From Tricholoma matsutake (lineage: Eukaryota; Basidiomycota; Agaricomycetes; Agaricales; Tricholomataceae), in the NCBI GenBank assembly GCA_026075535.2, contig AP026538.1:10478001-10542000 (forward strand): 64,000 nt of DNA, given 5' to 3'. This document shows, piece after piece, positions 21,690 to 34,369 of this stretch. The notes beneath the pieces were generated by a model. The model had not been told where the DNA came from. It searched no databases and saw only the letters and a list, made by a program, of their open reading frames with translations. The position numbers and the translations under genes are program-made. Position 1 is the first letter of the stretch. Every line of letters begins with the position of its first letter.

Positions 21690-24260
21690 AGAATATCTGC
21701 CACTTCTGTAGGCTGGAGAGGTACTGGATGGTCATCCATGGCCATGTCTCCTGGCTCAAGAATATCACATAATTCTTTTAAATGATCTTCACTGTGCAGT
21801 AAAGCATCTACACATGCTTGATGACTCATCTGACAAAGCATTGTAAGATCTAAATCCCCTGATCTTGGTATTAGCTATCAATTTTTGAGCAAAATAATTG
21901 AAACACATATGGAGATGATAATTGATGTTCATTTTTTGCAACTTTCCATTCATTCATTCACCTGGAAACTCACTAAAAGAAGCCAAAGGACCCCAATATT
22001 TGAGAAGAGCACCATTATGCATTGCATAATGATGGTTTGGCTTGGATGGACAATGTGGAAAAAGTTGTTGAATAGCAATTCAATATTGAATATAATGCTG
22101 AGTATTGGCATCAGCATCAGCATTGGAGGTTTGATATGCAGCTACAATATTTGTTGCTGCAACATCATGATAGAAGCAGTAGAAGTGCTTGTGGTGGAAA
22201 TTTGTGGCAGTAGTCATGTACCAGAATTCAGGAATAATAAGGGGAAAGATACATGTGAAGAGGGTGAGATATTCCCAAGCTTTGAGCTTGCCATGGCTTG
22301 GTTCATGATTGGTCGGTGGTCTTTGTATCCATGTTGGAAGAGTGATATCATGAATGCAATTTCTTATTGCTTGTAGCTCAGTTTCTGTGAAGCTAAAAGG
22401 CAAAGGGTCAACAGGAATATAGTCATCATCATCATCATCATAATTGAAGTCATACGCATAGGAGATTTGTGTGGCTCTGTGTGGCTGTAGGTGTTGATGA
22501 TGAGGATGAGTCTGATAATTCAGAAGAAGATGGTGAGGGAGACATAGGTGGTGGTGTATGGTGCATTACCATTGCAGCCTCAAGATTATGTTTAGCTGCT
22601 TCTTGAAAAAGGTCATCCAATTCTTCAGCAGAATCTGATACATCTGCCTCACTCCACTGCTCATCCTTTTCCACCTCTTTAACTTTTTGGCTTTCATCCT
22701 CATCCTGTCCAATTCCCCAGAGTGCATGAAGATGATGCTGTAAAACACCCTCAAGCCAGTTATGCATAAAACCTAGTACAACATGTTTGACTGGATCCCA
22801 ATATGGAAGATTATGCAGTGGAGTCCATTGCACACCAGTTATCTTTTGCAGAGCATTTCGACCATCTTTGGTTGTCTGATGCAACCATGCCTCTGCCTGT
22901 GCACCATTACAGAGTTCCCAAGATTGAATATTGAGATCCTCTAGCTGATCACTGGTGCAGAGGCAGAAAGAACAGAACATTGTAGCACCATGTCCCAAAA
23001 AGCCAGTAGCCTTGCGACTTCCCTCAAGATCAGAAATCATGGGTGCAATTTTTGCTTTCACAGAGATGCCATCAGGATGTCTAGATGTTGGCAAATTTTG
23101 GCCTGGTGCAGCACCATACTTGGCAACAGATTTAATAACAGGTTCAAGAAGATGAGAGATGGTTGTGGGGTCAGGAAGATGGGGAGGAGGTGTGAGATCA
23201 GCAATAAATCTATTCTCAAATTGATACCAAAGATGAAAAGGTAAGTTCAAGCAATAAAGCAGGATTGCTCCACAAGACACTTTTTTGCCTGTATATAAAA
23301 TAAGCTGTGTCATAGTCTATGCAGAATTTGTTAATAACTTACCTGCAATCTTATTGGTATAAAGATTGAACCAATCAATATAGATTCCAAATATTAGATG
23401 ATAAGGAGACTGTAGAAAACCCTGCAAGTCATCCCAAGCAGGACTATCCTGGATATTATTCATAGTGGCACCAAAGACAGCTGGTATATGGTTTCTGTGG
23501 TGGTTGAAAGCCTCATGAAGGCTGTCTTCAATTGACCTTGGAAGATAAAAAGAACTGAAGCCAAGAATCAAAGGATTGTGTAGTGTATAGATGACATGGG
23601 ACCCATTTATGCCCATTTGGAGTATTCTGAGTTGTCCAGAGTTTTGTGTTACAGGATTGTGATCTTGGGGATGCCTTCCACTGACATTGCCAAGGAATAG
23701 GATGAGAAAAGAGGGAAAAGCACTTGGGGCAGCATGCTGTCCAAATGATTTCTGGCTCTGAGCAGTGAAGCCGATATGCTGTATGGACATCATGAGGAAG
23801 TTTGATGTTGGAAGCTTGACATTGAGTCCAGATGATGAAAGAGCAACCTCGACAATAGAGAGAGTCACAGAAATAATAAGTTGAAGTCCTTGTAGAATTT
23901 TGTTGGTGATAGAATGACTCACACCAGCTCTATTGTGGAGGCAGATGACAAGGAGGCAGATCATCTTTGTGATAAGTACTGTAGAAAAGTTGATATCTGC
24001 ATAATTACTATTAGTCTTGATCTAACAATAACAATGTAGCACTTACCTGTGGGAGAATTAGAAGCTCTAGAAAATTTTGGTGATGGGCTTGGGGATGATG
24101 ATTGCCACTTCCCCTTTGCCAGTTGTGAAACAGGCCATTTATCCTGTTTCTCATGCTTCAAATGGGTAGAACCATCAACATACTGTCCTGGCTGTTCAAC
24201 ACCATTGATGAAGATGGTTTTTGTGCTACAAATTGTGCAGTTACATATGACTGGAGGCAT
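21690..24260 (-). pseudogene. tnp2-type (CACTA/EnSpm) transposase, decayed
   Basis: Minus strand. The N-terminal zinc-knuckle-like segment CNCTICSTKTIF..PGQYVDGSTHLKHEK (24260-24046) is followed by a GTAAGT..CAG intron. Next is PHDVHTAYR..ACCPKCF, then IYIDWFNLYTNKIAGK, a 54-bp GTAAGT..CAG intron (23289-23342), and VSCGAILLYCLNLP. Further on come GFLGHGATMFCSFC and LPYWDPVKHVVLGFMHNWLEGVLQ. A later block (22403-21700) has LPTWIQRPPTN..SHGKLKA and SEFPGE. These match the transposase family tnp2 that moves CACTA elements. Two frameshifts (near 23.8 and 23.5 kb) and stops disable it. CACTA termini could not be located. Confidence 0.8.
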
Positions 24261-24517
24261 GGTGAACTTGGTGAAGCCTCAGTGAAGGAAAAGAGGGGAA
24301 AAGAATGACAGCTGTTTTGGACCATTTTAATAGAAACATCAAAATTGGTTGGTATTGTAACTGATGTACATCCTCTAACTGTCCCATGCAAGAGTCTGAT
24401 GCCTGTCACCATAGTCACTATCATGAACCTATTGATTTAAACAGATATTTGTTCATAAAAGGAAGCATCAATACAAGTGCTCAATTTGGTAGGATTATGT
24501 AATGAGGTGCAAACTCC

Positions 24518-24572
24518 AGTCAACCATGAGTCAACTGCGAGTCAACTATGAGTGAACCGTGAGTCAACTGCC
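24518..24572. repeat. 11-bp tandem repeat x 5 (AGTCAACNNNG)
   Basis: Five consecutive 11-bp units with core AGTCAAC (one AGTGAAC) lie exactly at the junction of the tnp2-bearing insert with Gypsy-2 RT sequence. Short subterminal repeats of this sort are where CACTA transposases bind in known elements; that role here is an inference. Confidence 0.7.
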
Positions 24573-27548
24573 TCAGAACTTGCCCATTGTGTAAAACACT
24601 GATAGAAATCAATGAAGCCCAGAAAGGACTGCACTTCTTTCTTGTTCGTGGGCGTTGGCCAAGCTGTGACCCTGTTCACCTTGATAGGATCCATCTCCAC
24701 CTGACCCTCCAAGATAATCAGACTGAGGTACTCAATCTTGGTCTTCTCCAACTTGCACTTGTCCTGACAAAGGTAGAGTTTGTACCATCGAAACCATTCT
24801 AGGACGAGGTGCATGATGCAACAGTGCTCTTCAACCATGTGAGTGAAGATGAGGATGTTGTCGAGATAGATGCAGACAATGCCTTCAAGGATGAGGTCAT
24901 GGAAAATGTTGTTCATCATGGTCTGAAAGGTGGCAGGACTATTAGTACCATGACAAGCAGTTCAAAAAGACCATGGTTGGTACAAAAGGCTGCCTTCCAC
25001 TCATCTCCCTCCTTTATCCTCACATTATTGTAGCCCCAATGGATGTCGAGCTTGGTGAAGTATCAGGCTCCACAGAGCTGGTTCATGAGTTCAGAGATGA
25101 GAGGTAATGGGTAGCAATTTTTGACCATGATGTTGTTGAGCCTTCTGTAGTCTTGAACTGGTTGAAGTTAGCCATCCTTCTTCTTGACAAAGAAAAAGGG
25201 AGAGGCCATGGGTCACTTCAATGGTCGAATACATCCAGAGGCCAGGTGCTCATCGATGAACTGGTCAAGCTGTCATTGTTCTTCAGGAGAGAGAGGATAG
25301 ACCTTGCAGGATGAAGGGGTTGTACCAGGGGTGAGTTTGATCACGTGATCCCATGGCTTGCACACAGGGAGAGAGTCGAATGATTCCTGGGAGAACACAT
25401 CTTCAAACTCATGGAGATGAGGGAGCAAGGAATTAGTAGAGGATTTAGCAGCATTGTTTTTGTGGAAGGCCTCGGCGAGGCATCGGGATATGTTTGATGT
25501 AGCACACACCTTGTGCAATGGACAAATCGCAGTGTAGAAGATCCAATCACCTTCCTCCACTTCCTCTGGCTCCTCATCATCATCATCCAAGTCCGGCATC
25601 AGATCAGGAACCCCTTTTAACTCCACTTCAGGTATAGGCAGGGGTCTGGCATGACACTTCTGAGTACATCGTAATTATTGTGGTCTTCTGTCCACGACAT
25701 TCTTGCCTGGCTTCTGTGAAACAAGTACAACAGTGGGATGGACATCAGCTCATGGTAACCTTCCCAGTATGCCAGTCAACCTCTGAGTTATGGTCTTGAA
25801 GCCATGGATAGCCCAAAATCACCTTTTGCTTTCCTAATTGAGTGACAGCAAAAAGGGCATACTCACTATGATCTTTGTAATGGAGGACCAGGTCTACAAC
25901 CTCTCAGATGGCACCAGCTTCATTTGGGGACCCATCCACATTATACACAGGTATCAGATGTGAGAGTGAGCGAGTATTTAGGTGATGTTGTTGTGCACGA
26001 TGGGCATTGATGAAGAGACTGGTCGCACCAGAGTCCAGGAGTGCAGAGACACCAAGTATCTGTCCAGTGTCAGTCATCTGCAGTTTGATTGCTAGGTTCA
26101 AGGAATGTGTAGAAGGAGTGGATGCAACAATATATTTGCATGGTAGTTTACGCTCCCATGATTTAATTTTGGGGTGCGGAGCAGAGGGAGAGATGGGAAG
26201 AGCAGGTATATCTTCAGCCAACTTCAAAGGGTCAGAGAGGGGAGCAGTCACAGAAATAGATTCATTCTCTGGGGATTCAACTGACAAGACTTCAAAGTGG
26301 TTATGGACAGGCAGTGAGGGCATACAGTTCACTCGCTGCAAATAGAAAAATCCTGCTCCTATACAACTTCTGACTTGATCTCCTCTGCAACCTGATCCTT
26401 TGCTTCCTCGACATCTACAAGTGCCAACATGTCTTGGAGGAGTTCATCTTGCCCCTCAGGGGTGAGCATGCAGATGTCCTGATGATGGAGACACACTCCA
26501 GCCCTGTGCCCAGTTTCCCCACAACGGTAGCAGAGATCCAACCTATGTGCATGGCTGTGGGCTGCATCAACATCCATTGGTGCTGGGACATGACGGCTGG
26601 TGTGGGAGTCTGACAAACAGGAATGGGGTTAAGGTGGGGAAGGGTTCGATTGAAGGTGTAGGGTGCATGAGTGGTAGTTGGAGCATGGAATGCAGTGTTA
26701 AACGCCGCATTTGTGAGTCAGTTCTCGTCACAGAGTAAAGCAGCTTCATACCAAGCATAGATGTCATTGTCCGCTGGGCACCCTTCCAACATCTGTGCAA
26801 TCTGGTCCTGAATTTCTCAGTTGAGGCCCCGTCGGAACTTCACCACCACTGGTAGCCCACTCCCATATCCTGCCATGTCCACCAAATCCTTAAACTCATC
26901 AATATAATCATCCATAGATCGATGCGCCTGGTGGTAAGAGGATGATTTGAATTGTGTCACTGCTCGGTGGTGCTCGTTGAGGGGACAAAAGTGGCATACA
27001 AACTTGACTCGAAAGTCACCCCAAGTGGAGAAAGGTAGAGAACCGAGTTCTTTAGTTTGATGCAGAATACAGTCCACGTAGAGATAGGCACATTCAGATT
27101 TCATGTATGTGAAGGCCCAATAAATTTTTGCAGCCTCATTGACAAATTGATGTGACTGGAGACTGATGTATAACTCACAGGAATTAAGGAATGCATGTCC
27201 CTGCACATGTGCACCATTAAATTCAGCAGGGGGAGACAGTTTGATCTGGGTGCGCTCTTTAGTGGGTGTGTTTGGCAGTACATCATTGTTGGGTGTGCTT
27301 GGAGTCACAATGGGGGGAATATTGGTCATAGGGTTAGTCTGGAGGGTCCTGATGAAGTTTTTGATCGTAGATTTAAGTGAATCAATTTGCGTGCATATTC
27401 CGGAAACATCGCTTTCAAGCAGGTCAAGGTGCTCTGATGCATCCATGTTGCTAGGGGGTGCATTTGGCAAAAATGGCAGCGCAGTAAAGGCAAGACTTTC
27501 TGGAACGGTGTGTAGGTAGTCTGTGGAGCTTTGGGAAGTGTTGTCCAA
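24573..27548 (-). pseudogene. Gypsy-2 gag-pol (gag, CCHC, protease, RT)
   Basis: Minus strand. Gag is open from 27548 to 26817 (243 codons: helical N-terminus, then SPPAEFNG..FLNSCELYI, FRVKFVCHFCPLNEHHRAV). The knuckle CYRCGETGHRAGVC is at about 26540-26499. Protease VSALLDSGATSLFINAH is at about 26060-26010. RT covers 25.6-24.57 kb (PWDHVIKLTPG, VYPLSPEEQ, then MMNNIFHDL and YLDNILIF, VQSFLGFIDFYQCF). The second catalytic Asp is changed to Asn. Stops and frameshifts occur throughout, and the frame breaks off after the RT thumb where the tnp2-bearing element adjoins. Confidence 0.85.
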
Positions 27549-27611
27549 TCCCTACCTGCTTATATTGGGCAGTGCATTCACGATTTCGGGCCTTAGGGGA
27601 GAGTTTTCTAC

Positions 27612-28034
27612 TATACGGGCAACCTCAGCCTCTAGCAAAGGGAAATCCAAAGTTAAAATTATACTACATAGTACAGGGATTGGGGATGCACCTAGCAAAG
27701 GGAAATCCGAAGGGAAAACTCTAAGGATCCCTTTGCCGATGCCCAGTATATGTGAAGACAACAAAAATCAAATAATAACCTAAAAATAGAAAAGGCAGAG
27801 ATAGGCAGATCAAGGCCGCCGAATGACATCATACCAAGGGGTAGATGTCGGAAGGGGTGCTCCACCTCTAAATATAAAACTGTCAATGTGCACAAACATG
27901 ATAGAAAAGAATTAGTAATAAAATCCAGAAAAATCATAGAAAATGAAGAATAGAAGGAAATGAAGTGAGGAAAAATATAGAACAAATGTAAAAAATAGGA
28001 GAAACACACAGGGCATCCCCCTAGTCCCCTTACA
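27612..28034 (-). repeat. 5' LTR of Gypsy-2
   Basis: Starts on the minus strand at 28034 with TGTAAGGGGAC and ends near 27612 with GGTTGCCCGTATA. Homologous to 13957-14322. The block CTAGCAAAGGGAAATCC occurs twice (about 27632 and 27692), explaining the extra length. Confidence 0.85.
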
Positions 28035-28326
28035 CTTCAGATATCAGCATAGGAAGCACTTTTTTCTTCTTGGAATTGTGAGGCTTCGATACAACACAGG
28101 TATCCCAAATTTTCTTCATCACACCTTTTTTGTATTCTGAGAGCTGGATTTTCATAGGATATTGCAATGGTGACACAATATTGTGCTGCCCATGAAAGTG
28201 TATGTGAAGGTTATACATCCAAACAGCTGGGTTCAGGGTGGGGCACAAAGGGCAGATTATCAGCATGTTACAGAAAGGCAATGATTTTGATGACTGCTCA
28301 GCACTAGCATACTGGAATCACATAAG
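28035..28326 (-). pseudogene. Internal fragment of the dispersed transposon-type gene
   Basis: Minus strand: FQYASAEQSSKSLPFCNMLI, then CPLCPTLNPAVWMYNLHIHF, a C-x2-C..H zinc-finger-like segment. It is bounded by Gypsy-1 copy 2 (28327, TSD CTTAT) and by Gypsy-2 (28034, TSD CTTCA). Its reading frame joins the end of the fragment at 60684-61130 (SSCTNL..) on one side and the fragment at 13951 on the other. One TGA lies where CGA is likely. Confidence 0.6.
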
Positions 28327-28725
28327 TGTTAGGGTGACACCCATTATCTGCTAGCTAAGACTGTGTGGGTTCTTTCTACAAGAAGGGGGCAGGATCTGTG
28401 CACATGATTGGGGAACTGATGGTTTTGATGTGAGGGGTTATTAATAGGTGAGTTTGTTGAGATAGGCCATTCACACCACAAGTGTAGGTGGAATACCTAA
28501 GAGAACACTTGGGGTCCCCTAGGCATATATTTAGGGTTTATATACTATGTTACATATATTGTACTTTGTTGTTACCAATGCACTCATACATGCACATACA
28601 TATTGATGTGTGCGAAATAAAATTCTCATGCTATCAAAGTATAGCATAAGTTGGTGAAATATAGCATAATTTGATATAATAAAATAAAAATGAAAATTTA
28701 TTAGGTAATGGGGTGGTTTCCTAAC
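28327..28725 (-). repeat. 3' LTR of Gypsy-1 copy 2
   Basis: TGTTAGG..CCTAACA ends. Preceded (minus strand) by the purine tract AAAAGGGGGGTAA just after the chromodomain stop. Confidence 0.9.
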
Positions 28726-28737
28726 ATTACCCCCCTT

Positions 28738-31700
28738 TTATGCCTCGACTTCCAGGCAAGAAAATATTGCATCTGTCCCCTCTGTGAAATTTTGGTAAGG
28801 CCAGAATCTCATCCCCTCATACACCATTCTCACAATGCAACACGGAGCATTCAGATTACATTTAAAGAATTGGGCGATCACGTTGCACACTCGCTTACAA
28901 TTCTCTTTGGACTCCCACAAATTATTTTCATCAGTATAGTTTTTCCACTTTATTAAGAACTCCAATTTGTTGCATCAAAGACGTGAGTCCTGAATTTTTT
29001 TAACTAGGTATTCTGGAGCACCTTCTACTATTATCAGAGGTTGTGGAGTAGTTTGTTGGCCAGAAATAGTGGGTGCGCTGTAAGGGTGTAGGCAGGATAT
29101 GATAATCTCGGGATCAATCTTGAATGATTGGGGTAATTTTAGCACTACCACATTAGGCAAGATCACTTTAGAGATTGCATATGGGCCAACTTGTTTCTTT
29201 GTAAGTTTCCTCAAAGGTCGTGGAATATTCAGGTCCTTAGCCACACCAAGTCACCAACTTTGTACTCTGGAGCATGCACTCGAGTATGATCCACATGTCG
29301 CATCATGTCATCATGTGCTTTCTTCAATGCCGCCTCTGCTTCTTCTTGTACCTTTTGCATCTTAGATACAAAGTCTTCTACCAACTGTACTTTGACTTCC
29401 CTTCTGGGTTCTACTCCCATGTGAGGATGAAATTCATAATTCACAAAAAAGGGTGACATATGAGTAGCCAAATGGAATTTGTTATTGTGGGAAATTTTGG
29501 CAATTGCCAGCCATTTGGGCCAGTTGGTTTGTCAGTAGTTGACAAACATACATAGGTACTGCTCCAACTCCTGGTTCATTCTCTCTGTCTGCCCATCAGT
29601 CTGTGGGTGATATGCCATAGATAATTTAGTTTGAATTCCCAATATGTTGTTCAGTTCTCGCATAAATGCAGAAGCAAATTGCGGTCTGCAATTGGAGATA
29701 ATGGTATCGGGTAACCCATGTAACTGCCATATCTGATTTAGATAGAGGCATGCCAAGCCCAATGATGAGGTTTCTGTAGTAGTAGGAATAATATGGACCT
29801 GCTTTGTGAAGCAGTCACATACTACAAATATTGCATTGTACCCTTAAGCCTTGGGTAATCTGGTAATAAAATCCAGATATATCTCACCACAGCACTTTAG
29901 GTATAGGGTTCAGCATTAATTTTCCTGCAGGTTTCTGTGGAAATTTCTTCCCCCTCATGCACATATCACATCCATCCACATACCCCAACACATACCAGGC
30001 CACCAATAATTTCTCATTACTAATTCCAATGTCTTCCATCTTCCTGGGTGTCTGGCAGTCGGCATATTATGATGTAACTGGACAATCTCCCTTTGCAAAT
30101 CCTGATCCTTTGGTACATACACTTTTCCTCAAAACAACACCAACCCTTGTTCCTCAGCCCATTCATTTCCTTTAATATTTATTACCTTTCTTCTCTCCCT
30201 TCAGAGCTTTCATGGCTTCCACTACTTCATCATCCATTTCTGAACATTGTCTAATTTTAGACAACATTTCCATTTCCAAGCTATCTATTAATAGATGCCC
30301 TTGACGCATAGTGCAAATGTGAAAGTATTCAGGTTTGAGTAAGGTAACATTCTTATTGTCCTCCTCCACCCCCCCTTTATGATCAATACATCCGGATAAT
30401 GCATCTGGTTTCCTCATTAAGCTTCCCACTTTGTGGACCAAGTGAAAATTGAAACACGATAGGAATAGTGCCCAACATGCTTGCCAGCAATTAAACGTTT
30501 TAGTGGACATGAAGTATTGCAGATTTTGATGATCCATCCAGATCTCAATCTGAAGCATACATCCTTCCAAATAATGCCTCCACACCTCCAATGCTCATAT
30601 TATCCCCAACATCTCTTTGTCATGTACATCATAATTCCTCTCCACATCATTTAACCCTCAGGACAAATATGCACAAGGATGCCATTTGTCATCTTTGCAC
30701 AGCATTGATAATACTGCTCCAGTAGCAAAATCAGATGTGTCTCATTCCACTCATAAAGGGCATGTGAAATCTACTGGGGCTAATATTGGTCCCTCCACAA
30801 ACTTCCTCTTCAACTCCTCAAACACTGTCTGCTGCTGCTCTCCCCACCTCCACACTACTCCTTTTCATGTAAGGTTATGTAAGGGTGTGGCAATTTTAGA
30901 AAAATTTGTGCCCAAAGCGACAATAATAATTTGCAAGTCCCAAGAAGGCTTGAGCCCCCTTGACACAGGTGGGTGCAGGCCAATCTGTGATCACCTGTAC
31001 CTTGATCAGATCCATTTTGATCCCATCAGGGCTGATCAATAATCCTAGGAACTCGATCTTGCTTTCCCCAAACACACACTTCTCCGGTTTCAAAAATAGA
31101 TCATTCTCTGCTAACCTCCATAGCACCTCCTGCACTATTGCCTCATGATTTTCTTCATCCTCCATGAATATCAGAATGTCATCAATGAATATTATTACCA
31201 TGCCTTTGTCTATTACATGTTAAGGGCAAAGCCTCAACCACTCAATCTAGTCGATGTCGTTCGATGAGGTGCTTCCTCGATGAGTCATTTGGCACTGGTC
31301 TTACTCGGAGTGTCCAATGTAAGATGGATAGTGCACTCTAGCAGGCCTTCTGCATAGAGTCGTTCAGGTTCACACACTAAGGGGCTTCCTTAGTGGTTTT
31401 GAGTAAGTTTATGAGTTTGCAAGTTAAGGCTGTAGTTTGCCTAGATCTAAACTAAGGACATCCCTACTACGAGTTGCAGTACTTATACTACAAGGGAGGT
31501 CCTTATTGTCCAATCAGAAAGATAGATGTGTATCAAATAAGAATAGAAACAATAAGCCTCATGTCAAGGGGCTGTCATATCACAGCATTTGTGGGAGTGG
31601 GTTTGGGTGTATGGAGTCACCATGCATCAAGGGTGCCTTCCATGGGAAGGGGATCGAATGCATGCAGTTGGCATGCATTGTGGGTGTGTGTCTGGTGTCA

Positions 31701-33140
31701 AGCACATGCCCTAGGCATGAATCATGGATTGCCTCCTGTCTGGAGGGGATCATTGGGTTGGTCAGTTCGATCAGGTTCCATGAGTTACAAGGAAAATTGA
31801 AACATTACGTCCTTGAAAATGTCATTCATCATATTTTGGAAAGTCAGGGGACTATTGGTTATCCCAAAAAACATGACAAGCGGCTCAAAGAATCCTTGAC
31901 ATGTGGCAAATGTGGCCTTCCACTCATCTCCTTTCTTTACTTGTACATTATTGTATCCCCATCATAAATCCAATTTTGTAAAGACCTTGACTTTTTCCAC
32001 CTTGTCAATTATTTCTGAGATCAATGGCAGGGGGTATGCATTCTTCACTGTCCACTCATTCAGATACCTATAATCTGTACACATCCTCTTCCTTTGGTCT
32101 TTCTTTGGCATGAAGAACATTGGTGATGTCTGGAGTGATTTTGAAGGTTGCATGTATCCTTTCCACAATTGCACCTTCAGGAATGCATCCACTTCTTCTT
32201 GTTCCATCGGAGATAATGGATATACCTTCGACTTCTTTGGCACAAACCCTGGCTTCATCTCAATCACATGATCCCATGGCTTCCACACTGGCATTCATGA
32301 AGACTCCTTCTTCTGGAACACTGACAGATATTCATGATACACTTTTGGCACCCACTCCTCCACTGGCTTCTCCACCTTCATGATATTCTTGTCCCATGAC
32401 TGTCCTCCATGAATTGCTCTAAAGGTTTGCTTCTGCTCTTCCTTCTCGATCATGACTGGAACTTCCCCATTTGACATTTCCTCATCCTCCACTTCCTCCA
32501 TCATAACAGAATACTTCCTCAGACATTCTTTCTCTCTCTTTTTCCTTCTCTCCTTCTTCATCTTCCTCCCATACACATTACATTCCTTAGGACAATGAGT
32601 CATTTGTACTTTCCCAGTTTTCCAATCAATTTCAGGATTATGATTCTGTAACCATGGAAATCCTATTATTAGATTGGTTTTCCCAAGATTGCACACTTTG
32701 AATATGGCTCGCGCCTGATGCTCCTGATACTTTAGTACCATAGTCACCTCCTCCTTGATAGTTCCTCCACAATTGACTGTTCCATCAATATTGTACACCA
32801 TTATAGGTTGTGCCAGCTTGCATGTGTTAATACCATTTCCGGTAATTAAGGACCAATTAATGAACAATCCTGTAGCACCACTATCAAACAATGCTTCCGT
32901 ATCAATTGCTGCATGCATGTCCACTGTCTTCAGTCCCACAGTCAAGGTGATTTCAGGTTCTATTTGCACAGAACAAATAAAGAATTTAGGGGTTTTCAGA
33001 AATAGTGCTTGGTAATTTTCTTTGTCACATGATTCATAACAGTTGTACTCCTCCTTGATTTCCTTTTCTGATTTACTCTGGGTTTCCTTGGATACTAATA
33101 CATTGTAATGATTCTGGGTCACCAATGGGAAAACCTTCAC
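28738..33140 (-). pseudogene. Gypsy-1 copy 2 pol, split by a solo LTR
   Basis: Minus strand. The 281-codon open segment 33140-32295 holds the protease (LFDSGATGLF). RT starts at MPVWKPWDHVIEM (32294), is cut at 31804/31218 by the solo LTR, and resumes with VIIFIDDILIF, so the catalytic pair is intact here, unlike copy 1. RNase H is at about 30.6-30.2 kb. Integrase runs from about 30.1 to 29.0 kb (GHPGRW in a broken frame, LHGLPDTIIS, TDGQTERMNQE), followed by GPY/F (KKQVGPYAIS) and the chromodomain (EFLIKWKNYTDENNLWE). Several TGA/TAA stops. Confidence 0.88.
31218..31804. mobile_element. Solo LTR inserted in Gypsy-1 copy 2 RT
   Basis: Bounded by TGTTAAGGGC..AATTGAAACA (TG..CA) with 5-bp TSD TTACA/TTACG (31213-31217, 31805-31809), the difference being a CpG change. 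It interrupts the RT codons just before FIDD. It contains CCAATCAG and a block that also occurs near 57.33 kb (TTATTGTCCAATCAGAAAG). No internal retroelement sequence. Confidence 0.8.
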
Positions 33141-33883
33141 TGGGACTCTTCCACAAAATTCTTCTGCCTGCCTTCCTCCAGCTTCACTTCCTCAATTGTA
33201 GCTTCGCTAATCTTTCTTTTCTGCCTACAATTCCTAGAAATGTGTCCTAACTGCCCACAGTTCAAACATTTAAGTGGGGCTCATCTCCCTGCTTGATCAA
33301 CCTCCATTGCCTCTGGTGGTGCTGCTGACTCCATAACTATAGGTGTCACTGCCATGGCTGGTGGCAGTGCCCTTGGAGCTTGTGCCTGAGGTGCCTTTCC
33401 TTTCTCAGACTTTCCTCCTGATGATTTTCCAAATTTACTACTTTCATACATCAACTTTGACTCTGCCTGTTCCTGCCGATATTGCTGGTCAAGGTGTATT
33501 GCCCAATTATACCACTCGTCCAACTTCTCTGGCATAGAAGGCTTCCTCTCATGGATGTACAATACTATAGAGCTGAACAAGGATTTTGTATTCTCTATGG
33601 TACCATCAAAGATTTGCAGGGGTGCGTACTTAGGTAAGTGCACTTTTCCATTTCTGGATTTCTCCACCATCTCATCCTCCTGCAACATCCACTCCACCAT
33701 CTCCTGCATCTCATCATCTCTTTCTCCTGTCATCTCTGGCTGTACTTCCACTTGTCTGGGCTGTGATGCTGCCAACACTGACACTAATTGTGACATTTGG
33801 GCTGTAAGCGCATCAATTTTTGCCTCTAGTGCTGGTGTGGGAACAGGATTAGGACCAGGATTAGAAGTTGAAGGTTTGGACAT
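33141..33883 (-). pseudogene. Gypsy-1 copy 2 gag with internal deletion
   Basis: Minus strand, starting at 33883. The frame jumps in frame from LYIHERKP to SMPEKLDEWYNW, missing the capsid segment present in copies 1 and 3 (about 118 codons). The conserved TGA precedes the CCHC knuckle, which is otherwise intact. The deletion makes this copy unable to form particles on its own. Confidence 0.85.
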
Positions 33884-34369
33884 AATTGTAAAATCTGTGA
33901 TGAATCACTTCTTTGACAAATTCAAGACTTGTTCTTCGAGACCTCTCCAAATGTTTATGGGTCATGTGATCATTCATCGATTGTTCGTCAATGATTCATC
34001 GTTCATCAGGCGCCTAATTTGACACTTTGGATCAATAACCCTTCCAACAATGCCTGATCTTGGGGATAACACTGAATTTGGCTTGTAACTAAAATAGTCA
34101 TCCAAATAGAGTGATGTAAATTGTAACTAAACCAGATCCAATCAGTTGTCTGGTTGCAGCTGTCCTAATGACAAGCGCTGCCTCTCGATCACTGGCAGTC
34201 ACAATGTAAGGTGAGGCCTGGCATCAGCCTACAAAAGAAGAGGTAGATTATGTATATACAAGTACTTCCAGCTCATGCTGAAAGGATGAGTAATTGGATG
34301 TGGCATGGTGAAACAATGATGTATGCACAAGTAAGAGAAGGCACACTGATATGGGAAGTTGTGTTCTTC

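Larger units (their letters stand above)
13957..28034 (-). mobile_element. Gypsy-2: chromodomain Ty3/gypsy element, nested insertions
   Basis: Minus-strand element with LTRs at 27612-28034 (5') and 13957-14322 (3') and 5-bp TSDs CTTCA at 13952-13956 and 28035-28039. LTR ends are TGTAAGGGG..CCCTTA(C/T)A. Internal order from the 5' LTR: gag, CCHC knuckle, protease (DSGAT), RT, then a break at about 24.57 kb, resuming at 14.90 kb with the end of integrase and a chromodomain. The gap is filled by the tnp2-bearing element (20.76-24.57 kb) and Gypsy-1 copy 1 (14.90-20.76 kb). RNase H and most of integrase are missing, so there was also a deletion. The RT motif reads YLDN instead of YLDD. Confidence 0.85.
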
